Assembly: GCA_947446335.1 (NCBI GenBank)
Contig: CANFGA010000059.1
Location: forward strand, 1 to 10,888
From: Oxalobacteraceae bacterium
GTDB taxonomy: Bacteria > Pseudomonadota > Gammaproteobacteria > Burkholderiales > Burkholderiaceae_D
Direction: 5' to 3'
Length of the DNA: 10,888 bases
Each line of letters opens with the position of its first letter. Position 1 is the first letter of the stretch. Under the pieces are notes generated by a model. That model was given only the letters and a program-made list of their open reading frames with translations, was not told the origin of the DNA and searched no databases. Positions 1 to 5,663 of this stretch are shown here, in pieces. The position numbers and the translations under genes are program-made.

Positions 1-193
1 CGGTCGCACACGTGGCACCCGGGCGCAAAGGTGAAAATCGCGCCAGGCCAAAGTCGTCGTCGGCCAGGAGCGAGCCCGGTTGATAAGAGCCAATGTCGCC
101 GGCCAGCACCAGAACGTCGATGCCGGGGGCTAACTGGGGCTGGAAGTCGGGGTACCGTTCCAGATGAAGGTCGGAGAAGAGCTGTATGCGCAT
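1..193 (-). CDS. Metallophosphoesterase, N-terminal part (cut by window edge)
   Basis: This is the first 64 codons of a calcineurin-type metallophosphoesterase that continues past the left edge. The N-terminus MRIQLFSDLHLE carries the D-x-H metal motif (D8, H10). LVLAGDIG (29-35) carries the second motif, with D33, about 23 residues later as usual in this superfamily. Such enzymes are cytoplasmic, use a di-metal centre and hydrolyse phosphomono- or diesters; the substrate cannot be told from this fragment. The start is the ATG at 193, because homology begins at the first residue. There is no clear Shine-Dalgarno, and a TATACT hexamer lies so close to the ATG that a leaderless transcript is possible. 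The gene lies 110 nt downstream of the same-strand ADP-ribosylglycohydrolase gene, with a tandem-repeat array between them. The family assignment is firm; the exact role is open. Confidence 0.88.
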   Translation of the reverse strand, partial: MRIQLFSDLHLERYPDFQPQLAPGIDVLVLAGDIGSYQPGSLLADDDFGLARFSPLRPGATCAT

Positions 194-199
194 GGCAGC

Positions 200-229
200 A
201 GTATAAACGCAGTACCAACGCAGTACCAA
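200..229 (-). promoter_or_regulatory. Putative promoter of the metallophosphoesterase gene
   Basis: On the minus strand a TATACT -10 hexamer (205-200) is preceded, with an 18-bp spacer, by TTGGTA (229-224), which matches the -35 consensus at four of six positions. The TTGGTA lies inside the 11-bp repeat array, so every repeat copy offers the same hexamer. Only six bases separate the -10 from the ATG at 193. Transcription would therefore start at or beside the initiation codon, which agrees with the lack of a Shine-Dalgarno. This is inferred from hexamers and spacing only. Confidence 0.35.
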
Positions 230-261
230 CGCAGTACCAACGCAGTACCAACGCAGTACCA
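207..261. repeat. Tandem array, five perfect copies of an 11-bp unit
   Basis: The plus-strand unit ACGCAGTACCA occurs five times head-to-tail without a mismatch at 207-217, 218-228, 229-239, 240-250 and 251-261. The array ends abruptly on both sides. It is non-coding for the flanking minus-strand genes and starts 14 bp upstream of the metallophosphoesterase ATG. The 11-bp period is close to one helical turn, so repeated elements would face the same side of the DNA. Because 11 is not a multiple of three, copy-number change would frameshift any ORF across it, which also argues against coding. Confidence 0.95.
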
Positions 262-303
262 AAGCAGCGCGCAAACATTGCCGCCAGGATTGCCTGCTGC
301 GCT

Positions 304-1242
304 TCAGGAGCGCAGCAGCAGACGCCGTTCGAGCGGCTTCACCAGATCGCGCCCGCGCAAGATATCCATCCAGCGCAGCGGGATCGCATCGAATCCGAAA
401 TGGATGCCAGCCAGACCGCCGGCGATGCAGGCGGTGGTGTCGGTGTCGTTGCCCAGCGCAATGGCAGCCTTGACGATCCCGGCAAAGGTCGATTCCTGAC
501 AAGCGCTTCTGGCCGACCAGAGGCTATCGACGACATGGCTGGAACCTTGCGGCGCTGCCGTTTTGGCCGCCAGGACCAGCTCCAGCGCCTCGGCATGGGC
601 CCCGGCATAGGACGGCGCGATATAGATCGCAGCCAGTTCCTCTTCGGCGCACTGCCAGGCGTCGTTCATGGTCCGATGTTCGAGCAGACGCCGTGCCACC
701 AGCAGATAGAGGGCGCAACAGACCTGGGATTGCGCATGGCCATGAGTCGGCATCGATTGGGCATGGGCCAGCGCAACCAGATCGGCGTCGCTGCCACGGT
801 GCCACAGCGCCAGTGGCAGCGCACGCATCAAAGCACCGTTGCCATTGCTGTCGACGTCATCAGGTCCGGCCGCTTCCGGCGCCATGCCATTTTTCAAATT
901 GTCGAAGGCGCGGCTGGTCTGGATCCCGATGTCGAATACGCGGCCATCGACCGCCATGTAGCCACGGCTTGCCCAGTCGAGGAATTTGGCCGCCAGATTG
1001 GGCAAATCAAGGCCGTCGACTTCCAGCAACGATGCCAGCAGGCAAAGCGCCTGAGCACCGTCGTCCGACCAGGTACCTGGCTTCACGCTGGGATGCGCGC
1101 GCCGGAATCGGGCCGGCGGATACATGTCGATCAGGTCGCGCGGCGGTATCGCTGATGCAGGGTGAAATTCATAAGGCACACCCAGCGCATCGCCGATCAG
1201 CAAGCCGTACAGACCACCTTTCAGGCGGTTGCTTTCATTCAT
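304..1242 (-). CDS. ADP-ribosylglycohydrolase family protein (DraG/ARH type)
   Basis: A 312-residue member of the ADP-ribosylglycohydrolase family, a usual full length. Family enzymes remove ADP-ribose from proteins or small molecules in the cytoplasm using a di-magnesium site. Visible motifs are GLLIGDALGVPYEF near the N-terminus (13-26), GTWSDDG (56-62) as the first metal-binding segment, NGNGALMRALPL in the middle, and GNDTDTTA (264-271) as the second metal-binding segment, followed by the usual AGGLAG. The first motif reads SDDGA rather than the more common SDDT. I recall this variant from a proteobacterial subgroup, so I expect activity to be retained. The start is the ATG at 1242, since the family motif begins a few residues in, though its Shine-Dalgarno is weak. 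No ADP-ribosyltransferase (DraT) or nif gene is present, so a nitrogenase role is not supported. The next gene on this strand is a metallophosphoesterase, 110 nt downstream. Confidence 0.9.
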   Translation of the reverse strand: MNESNRLKGGLYGLLIGDALGVPYEFHPASAIPPRDLIDMYPPARFRRAHPSVKPGTWSDDGAQALCLLASLLEVDGLDLPNLAAKFLDWASRGYMAVDGRVFDIGIQTSRAFDNLKNGMAPEAAGPDDVDSNGNGALMRALPLALWHRGSDADLVALAHAQSMPTHGHAQSQVCCALYLLVARRLLEHRTMNDAWQCAEEELAAIYIAPSYAGAHAEALELVLAAKTAAPQGSSHVVDSLWSARSACQESTFAGIVKAAIALGNDTDTTACIAGGLAGIHFGFDAIPLRWMDILRGRDLVKPLERRLLLRS

Positions 1243-1412
1243 GGGGAAACGGCAATCAATTCAAGACAGACAGTGAAAAAGGATGGCAACAGCCAGATGG
1301 AACAGACTCCGGGGCAAGTATTGTACCTATTCATTTGCCAGGATGGCAATTTTTCCAGAAGCAGTGCCGACAACGCAACGATAGGCGTGCGGCAGTGCCG
1401 GCGAGCGTCGCA

Positions 1413-1418
1413 TATACT
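1413..1418 (+). promoter_or_regulatory. Possible -10 element upstream of the MscS-type gene
   Basis: TATACT lies in the 277-bp gap between the divergent glycohydrolase and channel genes, about 100 bp before the channel ATG. I see no good -35 hexamer at 16-18 bp, so this is only a candidate. The rest of the gap holds no convincing ORF. A short GC-rich stretch at 1447-1471 could form small hairpins. Confidence 0.25.
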
Positions 1419-1519
1419 CAAGGGCCGAGCAAGTCAGAATTGGTGCGCCTCCGCAGACTTGAGGCGGCCTCATATTGAAACAACGCTTCACCTTGAACGA
1501 CAGGACAGATACAACACCC

Positions 1520-2383
1520 ATGGATCAATGGACAGAATTATACAAAGAAGTGAGCCTGATTGCGAAAACAGAATTGGGCCGCATCGCGGCGACCGCCTTC
1601 ATCACGGCAGTCACCATGCTGGGCATGAAGCTGTTGCAAAAACGCGCCAGACTGGCCTCGATTGCCAATCTGGACATGGCGCGCCATCGGCGCAATTTTG
1701 TGCTGGCCAAGAACCTGGTCTTGATCACCGCGGTGGTCATCGTCGGCACGATATGGGCGTCGAAAATTGCCGGGGCAGCGCTGTCGCTGGCGGCGGTCGC
1801 CGGCGCCGTCCTCATTGTCAGCAAGGAATTTCTGGCCAATTTGCTGGGCGGCATCATGCTGGCGATCTCCAAACCCTACGGCATCGGCGACTTCATCCAA
1901 CTGGAAGGCATTTCGGGGCGCGTGGTCGACTCCGACATGCTGGTGACGACGCTGGCAGAAACGCTGGAAAGCCATCAAATGACAGGCAGGTCGGTCTCGC
2001 TGCCGCATTCGCTGCTGCTGGTGCGACCGGTGCGCAACCTGACCGCTACCGGCAACTTCATGATCAACATCATGACGATCGCGGTGTATCCGAGTGAGGA
2101 TTTGCTGGCTCAGGAAGCGGCGCTGCTGAAAGCGGCAGAAACCGTGTGCGCGCCGTGGCTGGCCGAGGCTGACCGGCATTTGCGGCGCGTGTCGTCGCAT
2201 GAACTGGTCGATCTGCCCTCGGCCCAGCCGGAGATATTGATTCAGTTGAACAGTGCGCTGGAATACACGATGGCGCTGCGCTATTGCTGCAGGCCGAACG
2301 ACCGGGTTCAAGTCGAACAGTCGGTGCTCAGGATCTATCTGCGCACGCGCACGCCCTTCAATGCACCGATGATCGCACTATAA
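1520..2383 (+). CDS. Small-conductance mechanosensitive channel, MscS family
   Basis: An inner-membrane channel protein of 287 residues, similar in length to E. coli MscS (286). Channels of this family open on membrane stretch and release solutes after hypo-osmotic shock. Hydrophobic segments fall at about 19-40, 60-80 and 84-117. The third is the Ala/Gly-rich pore helix, passing into SKEFLANLLGGIMLAISKPY. The beta domain follows at once, with the family signature GDFIQLEG (123-130) and then a cytoplasmic alpha/beta region. The ATG at 1520 is preferred because MDQWTEL then leads directly into the first helix. A TTG at 1475, preceded by GAGG at 1461-1464, would add 15 polar residues and cannot be excluded. 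The gene appears to be monocistronic, diverging from the glycohydrolase gene. Which MscS subfamily it belongs to is not clear. Confidence 0.92.
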   Translation: MDQWTELYKEVSLIAKTELGRIAATAFITAVTMLGMKLLQKRARLASIANLDMARHRRNFVLAKNLVLITAVVIVGTIWASKIAGAALSLAAVAGAVLIVSKEFLANLLGGIMLAISKPYGIGDFIQLEGISGRVVDSDMLVTTLAETLESHQMTGRSVSLPHSLLLVRPVRNLTATGNFMINIMTIAVYPSEDLLAQEAALLKAAETVCAPWLAEADRHLRRVSSHELVDLPSAQPEILIQLNSALEYTMALRYCCRPNDRVQVEQSVLRIYLRTRTPFNAPMIAL

Positions 2384-2414
2384 GTTGCTGTGCGACCATT
2401 TTTTCATCCTGATG

Positions 2415-2441
2415 TTGACTAAAAGCAAGTTCAGGCAAAAT
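2415..2441 (+). promoter_or_regulatory. Possible promoter of the small HTH gene
   Basis: TTGACT (2415-2420), five of six consensus bases, is followed by CAAAAT (2436-2441), four of six, with a short 15-bp spacer. It lies about 80 bp before the HTH start codon in the 138-bp gap after the channel gene. No terminator is visible after the channel stop codon, so readthrough from upstream is also possible. Confidence 0.25.
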
Positions 2442-2521
2442 CGGTCGGGCTAACATGCATGCTGCTGCAGAGAAAGAACTGCCGGCACGATCACCACTTC
2501 CCAACCGCCGAGGAACGATGC

Positions 2522-2848
2522 ATGAATAGTCAGACAGAAAACACAGCCCCCCAGGAACAGGCCACGCATCTGATATTTTCCGGGCACAGCCTGTACAACC
2601 CGTGCCGGCTGCTCGATACCTTGATCGAGCAACTCGGTCTGAAAAACGATGCGGCGCTCGCGCGCGCGCTCGAAGTGGCACCGCCGATGATCAGCAAGAT
2701 CCGGCACCGGACGTTGCCAGTCGGTGGCGCAATGCTGATCCGGATGCATGAAATATCGGACTTGAACATCGCCGATCTGCGCTTGCTGATGGGCGATCAG
2801 CGCAAGAAGTTTCGCATCAGCGACAAGCAGTTCAAGCCGAAAAAGTAA
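2522..2848 (+). CDS. Small helix-turn-helix (XRE/YdaS-like) DNA-binding protein
   Basis: A 108-residue protein with one Cro/XRE-like helix-turn-helix. Helices fall around LLDTLIEQLGL (30-40) and DAALARALEVAPPMISKIRH (43-62), where the second contains the turn and a recognition helix rich in Ser, Lys, Ile and Arg. Another helix, MLIRMHEIS, and a basic Lys-rich tail follow. The start is the ATG at 2522, which has GAGGAA seven bases upstream. An in-frame extension back to 2459 has no ribosome-binding site and reads unlike a protein. I recall similar short proteins in Burkholderiales, generally uncharacterised. It is probably a DNA-binding regulator, with no known target. No toxin partner lies beside it, so an antitoxin role is unsupported. 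Its last 17 bases overlap the 3' end of the convergent Stealth gene. Confidence 0.75.
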   Translation: MNSQTENTAPQEQATHLIFSGHSLYNPCRLLDTLIEQLGLKNDAALARALEVAPPMISKIRHRTLPVGGAMLIRMHEISDLNIADLRLLMGDQRKKFRISDKQFKPKK

Positions 2849-3908
2849 GCTCGTCGGTCTGCTCCAGAATTGCGGAGCAAGCTGCGTCGGTCGCATCGAT
2901 GCTGCAGTCGCGGCGCTCGAACGAGGATGGATTGGGCAACAGGCGGTGCAGCGTGGCTGCGATGCGCTGCAATTCCTCGGCGCCGTCTTGCGCATCGTCG
3001 CTGGTATCGTTGATGCAAAAGAACAGTATCTTGCCGAACTCGTCGACCAGGGTTTGGAACTGCTGCTCTGCATCGGGCGCACCGCTGCTGACATAGAGCG
3101 GATCGAGTCCCAGAATGGCGGCACGCCCGGTATGCAGCATCCAGCGCGGCACCAAGTCGGGCAACAGCGGCGGCACCCGCCACGAGCGGAAAATCGTCTG
3201 GCGCACCTGGTGAAACAGTTCGGGAGCAGCTTGCTCGAGTTCATGCAGCACGCTTTTGAGCATCGGCCGCGGCGAATGCGCGAAAATGCGTGGCGCATGC
3301 CGATACTGCGGATAGCGCTGCGCCAGCCATTGCTTGGACAAGACCGAGGCATTGACCAGCGCCGTCTCGTTCGGTTGCAGTGCATCGTAATCGGGCACCG
3401 CCAAAGTTTCCTTGAATACTGCCACACCCTCGTCGCCAAACCACAGCGCGGGATCGACGTCGGCCCCGAAAAAAACATCGTCGTTGAGATAAATGAAGCG
3501 CTCGGCCAGGCCGGGGATGTGATGCAAATACGATTCGATATGACCCGAATCGAACACCGGTAATGCGTGCGCGGGCATCAGATCGCGATGATCGATCAGC
3601 GTCAGCGCATCGCTGGCCTGCAGCCAATCTGGCACCTGGCCATCGGTGACCAGATAGACATGGCCATGCCCCGGATAAAACTTTTCCAAAGCGCGCAGGT
3701 TGAAGCGCAATTCGCCATTGTCGCGGTAGCGTCCGGCCACGTTGCCGTAGCGCGCCAGATCGTCTTCCTGCTGAGCAGCCCAGCGCAAAAACGCCAGCTG
3801 GCGCTTGTGGCGCCAGACCGGATCGGCGCCGTTGACCCACAGGTAGACGATGTCGACCCGTTCATCGACCGAGGCGGCCATCAGCATGGCGCCAACACCC
3901 TGATGCAC
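2832..3908 (-). CDS. Stealth-family sugar-phosphate transferase (capsule-type)
   Basis: A 358-residue Stealth protein. These cytoplasmic enzymes transfer a hexose-1-phosphate from a nucleotide sugar to a glycan, building phosphodiester-linked surface polysaccharide; human GlcNAc-1-phosphotransferase shares the fold. All four conserved regions can be seen: CR1 VDIVYLWVNGADPVW (18-32); CR2 from RYRDNGELRFNLRALEKF (60-77) through VYLVTDG, SGHIESYLHHIPGL and YLNDDVFFG (140-148); CR3 around HAPRIFAHSPRPML; and CR4 with FFCINDTSDD near the C-terminus. The start chosen is GTG 3908, which has AGG six bases upstream. ATG 3887 (with CAGGG upstream) or ATG 3881 are possible, as homology begins only at residue 18. 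No capsule export, synthase or nucleotide-sugar genes are nearby, so the acceptor glycan is unknown. It lies 82 bp downstream of the HiPIP gene on the same strand, with a 16-bp tandem repeat between. Confidence 0.9.
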   Translation of the reverse strand: MHQGVGAMLMAASVDERVDIVYLWVNGADPVWRHKRQLAFLRWAAQQEDDLARYGNVAGRYRDNGELRFNLRALEKFYPGHGHVYLVTDGQVPDWLQASDALTLIDHRDLMPAHALPVFDSGHIESYLHHIPGLAERFIYLNDDVFFGADVDPALWFGDEGVAVFKETLAVPDYDALQPNETALVNASVLSKQWLAQRYPQYRHAPRIFAHSPRPMLKSVLHELEQAAPELFHQVRQTIFRSWRVPPLLPDLVPRWMLHTGRAAILGLDPLYVSSGAPDAEQQFQTLVDEFGKILFFCINDTSDDAQDGAEELQRIAATLHRLLPNPSSFERRDCSIDATDAACSAILEQTDELTFSA

Positions 3909-3925
3909 GTACTGCCTGTTTCCAG

Positions 3926-3931
3926 TGTCAA
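3926..3931 (-). promoter_or_regulatory. Isolated perfect -35 hexamer upstream of the Stealth gene
   Basis: The minus strand reads TTGACA at 3931-3926, directly downstream of the 16-bp tandem repeat and 17 bp before the GTG start. No acceptable -10 follows at 16-18 bp, because that position falls on the start codon. It may be chance, or transcription may begin elsewhere and give a start at one of the downstream ATGs. Confidence 0.15.
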
Positions 3932-3935
3932 CATG

Positions 3936-3967
3936 TTTATCGTTCTATCTCTTTATCGTTCTATCTC
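3936..3967. repeat. Perfect 16-bp tandem duplication between the HiPIP and Stealth genes
   Basis: TTTATCGTTCTATCTC occurs twice in direct tandem at 3936-3951 and 3952-3967 without mismatch. It is AT-rich compared with its surroundings and non-coding for the flanking genes, filling much of the 82-bp gap. On the transcribed strand each unit reads GAGATAGAACGATAAA. It could be a recent slippage duplication or a doubled binding site. Confidence 0.95.
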
Positions 3968-3990
3968 TTGTTTTGCTATCGATGGCTCGC

Positions 3991-4308
3991 TCAAGCCTTC
4001 TTGGCCCAGACCATGCACCAGCCCTTGGCGTTGACTTGTTTGCCGCCCAATGCACCGCAAGCGCCCCACGGTTCACCGGCCTTGCCCATGTACAGCTGGC
4101 AGTTGGCGCAGTTGTGGCCAGCAACATAGGCTGGATACTTCTTCGCGTCCACCTTGGTGGCGTCGTGCTTGTAGCCAAGCCCGACTGCTGCAGGATCGGT
4201 CTCGGCCACTTTCACGGCAGGGGCTTGGGCTGAGGCGAGGCGCGTTGTCGCCAGTGCGACGGTTGCGACGGGAATGACATGAAAGATGAAATTGCGGCGG
4301 GTAGTCAT
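3991..4308 (-). CDS. High-potential iron-sulfur protein (HiPIP), Tat-exported
   Basis: A 105-residue periplasmic electron carrier with one [4Fe-4S] cluster. The N-terminus has a twin-arginine signal, TTRRNFIF (2-9), a hydrophobic stretch, and a likely cleavage site near ASAQA (25-29). The mature part has the HiPIP cysteine pattern C67-x2-C70-x13-C84-x13-C98, with the typical aromatic residues Y61, Y73, W81, W97 and W101 around it. HiPIPs carry electrons between the cytochrome bc1 complex and terminal acceptors such as photosynthetic reaction centres or oxidases. No photosynthesis genes are in view, so a respiratory role is likely. The start is the ATG at 4308, which has AAGGA six bases upstream; an upstream TTG at 4329 lacks this support. 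It is divergent from the MerR-type regulator, which may control it. Confidence 0.95.
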   Translation of the reverse strand: MTTRRNFIFHVIPVATVALATTRLASAQAPAVKVAETDPAAVGLGYKHDATKVDAKKYPAYVAGHNCANCQLYMGKAGEPWGACGALGGKQVNAKGWCMVWAKKA

Positions 4309-4394
4309 GGTATTTCCTTCTAGTGACAAATGAAGCAGAGGAGTGACAGAGTAACTTCATGGTGCGCTGAAAAATTGCGCATTGGAATATTACA

Positions 4395-4423
4395 TTGACA
4401 CATTAGTCCAAAAATTCTGTACT
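4395..4423 (+). promoter_or_regulatory. Putative sigma-70 promoter of the MerR-type gene
   Basis: A perfect TTGACA (4395-4400) is followed after 17 bp by TGTACT (4418-4423), four of six -10 bases. A start site near 4430 would leave a leader of about 50 nt, and the TTGAAC/GTTCAA half-sites fall within that leader. This suits repression by blocking. The HiPIP promoter on the other strand must lie in the same 171-bp region, but I see no clear hexamer pair for it. Confidence 0.45.
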
Positions 4424-4432
4424 GTCCATATG

Positions 4433-4477
4433 TTGAACCGGTAAAATGAAGGTATTTTCAGTTCAAGCTCGGTTCAA
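4433..4477. repeat. Three TTGAAC/GTTCAA half-sites (inverted plus direct) before the regulator gene
   Basis: TTGAACCG (4433-4440) and CGGTTCAA (4470-4477) form a perfect 8-bp inverted repeat. A third half-site, GTTCAA at 4461-4466, is a direct repeat of the last one, 11 bp apart, close to one helical turn. All lie between the putative promoter and the ATG at 4480. The arrangement looks like an operator, most simply for autoregulation by the adjacent MerR-type protein. That link is inferred from position only. Confidence 0.6.
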
Positions 4478-4479
4478 TA

Positions 4480-5466
4480 ATGATGAATATTCTCCTTTCC
4501 CCACCCGATGCGCTGGTCGCGCCCGAAGCCGAACCTGCTGCATACCGCAGCGGCGCTGCTGCGCGGCTGGCCGGCGTTCCGGTTGAAACGCTGCGCGTAT
4601 GGGAGCGCCGCCACGGCGTGACCGCGCCGCAGCGTTCGATGCACGGCCAGAGGCTCTATTCGTTGACCGAAATCAGGCGCCTGAGTCTGATCAAGCAATT
4701 GGTCGACCATGGCAACCAGATCGGCGCGATCGCCCAGCTTCCCGACGAGCAATTGACATCGATGCTCGGCGTCGCGCGCGCACAACTGCCAGGTCCGGCA
4801 GCCACGGCGCAGGCACCGCTGCGCGTGGCTCTGGTCGGCCAGGCGCTGGCGCTGCGCCTGATCGATTGCTGGCGCCACGGCGTCGATATCGTCGCCAATT
4901 GCAGCAGCGTAGCGGGCGCGGCCAAGGCGCTCGATGCCATCGTCGCCGATGTCGTCGTGATCGAACTCGGCGAGATGACGCAGCCGTCGCTGCCATTGAT
5001 TTCAAGCATCAAGGATGCGGTCGGTGCCAGCGGCGTCGTTGTCTTGTACCGCTTTTGTTCCAGTATCACCATCAGGCAATTGCGCGAGGCTGGCCACGTC
5101 GTGGCACACGCGCCACCGGACGCCGCTGAAATCGCCTTGTTGTGCCACTCCGCCGTGGCGCACCGGGCCACGCGGGCAGTGCCGCTCCAGTTGCCAGGCG
5201 CCATCCCGGCCAGACGCTTCGACGATCAGGCGCTGGCACAGCTGGCCCTCATGAGCACCAACGTCGCTTGCGAATGCCCGCGCCATCTGGCGGAGATCTT
5301 GCTGACGGTAGCGAGCTTCGAGCGCTACAGCGCGCAATGCGAGAGCAGCAGCGTGGCTGATGCGGCGCTGCACCGCCACTTGCAGCACAGCGCGGCGCAA
5401 GCGCGGGTCTTGCTCGAAGATGCGCTCGAGGAACTGGCACGCAGCGAAGGATTGCACCTGGCCTGA
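4480..5466 (+). CDS. MerR-type regulator with a degenerate B12-binding-like domain
   Basis: A 328-residue cytoplasmic transcription regulator. A MerR winged helix is clear at about 22-90: YRSGAAARLAGVPVETLRVW, then ERRHG and GQRLYSLTEIRRL. This form (LRVWERRHG) is typical of the LitR/CarH/MlrA branch, whose members often carry a C-terminal cobalamin-binding domain that senses light or B12. Here residues from about 113 on (LRVALVG, then VVVIELGEM and GVVVLYRF) look like an alpha/beta Rossmann-like domain. I find no D/E-x-H-x-x-G cobalamin motif, so B12 binding is unlikely. The C-terminus is helical and Ala/Leu-rich. The gene begins with ATG ATG and has no evident Shine-Dalgarno. It diverges from the HiPIP gene and has possible operator half-sites upstream. 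Its regulatory target is unknown. Confidence 0.85.
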   Translation: MMNILLSPPDALVAPEAEPAAYRSGAAARLAGVPVETLRVWERRHGVTAPQRSMHGQRLYSLTEIRRLSLIKQLVDHGNQIGAIAQLPDEQLTSMLGVARAQLPGPAATAQAPLRVALVGQALALRLIDCWRHGVDIVANCSSVAGAAKALDAIVADVVVIELGEMTQPSLPLISSIKDAVGASGVVVLYRFCSSITIRQLREAGHVVAHAPPDAAEIALLCHSAVAHRATRAVPLQLPGAIPARRFDDQALAQLALMSTNVACECPRHLAEILLTVASFERYSAQCESSSVADAALHRHLQHSAAQARVLLEDALEELARSEGLHLA

Positions 5467-5481
5467 CGTGCAACACTGCCT

Positions 5482-5497
5482 GGCAGCGAGCGCTGCC
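5482..5497. repeat. Short GC hairpin after the regulator gene
   Basis: GGCAGCG and CGCTGCC (5482-5488, 5491-5497) form a tight stem-loop 16 bp after the regulator stop codon. No U-tract follows, so it is a poor intrinsic terminator on its own. It might still mark the 3' end of the message. Confidence 0.35.
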
Positions 5498-5553
5498 GTG
5501 TGGCGTTGATCCGGTGTTTCAGATACCATGCAGTCGCGACAAACTGACGCCAG

Positions 5554-5586
5554 GGGCCAGGAGCCCGGGTATAGTTGGCCTGGCCC
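5554..5586. repeat. Inverted repeat around a possible mdoG -10 element
   Basis: GGGCCAGG (5554-5561) and CCTGGCCC (5579-5586) are perfect 8-bp inverted arms with a 17-bp centre. The centre contains TATAGT (5570-5575), a fair -10 hexamer about 90 bp before the mdoG start. The -35 region is poor, which would suit an activator-dependent promoter or a repressor site. It is suggestive only. Confidence 0.3.
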
Positions 5587-5663
5587 ATCAAGCCGAGCCA
5601 GGAAGCAGGAGTGACATGTCGATCTGGCCTTGGCCCGGTTAATCAACCAACCACGGGATTTAA

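Noticed and set aside
207..261. The 11-bp array as a CRISPR array or iteron origin
   Set aside because: There are no spacers between units, the unit is too short for a CRISPR repeat, and no replication protein or AT-rich origin is nearby.
31..1155. Long plus-strand open frame of 374 codons opposite the glycohydrolase and metallophosphoesterase genes
   Set aside because: It runs through the 11-bp repeats and lies antisense to two genes with clear family motifs. Its product shows no domain and has the composition of a GC-rich shadow frame.
304..1242. DraG of a nitrogenase switch system
   Set aside because: There is no DraT or nif gene in the window, and this family has many members unrelated to nitrogenase.
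1239..1421. Small 60-codon minus-strand frame in the gap before the channel gene
   Set aside because: It has no Shine-Dalgarno and its composition is not protein-like, with scattered Cys and no domain. I regard the gap as non-coding.
2459..2521. Upstream extension of the HTH protein to 2459
   Set aside because: The extension lacks a ribosome-binding site and reads as non-protein-like, whereas ATG 2522 has GAGGAA at good spacing.
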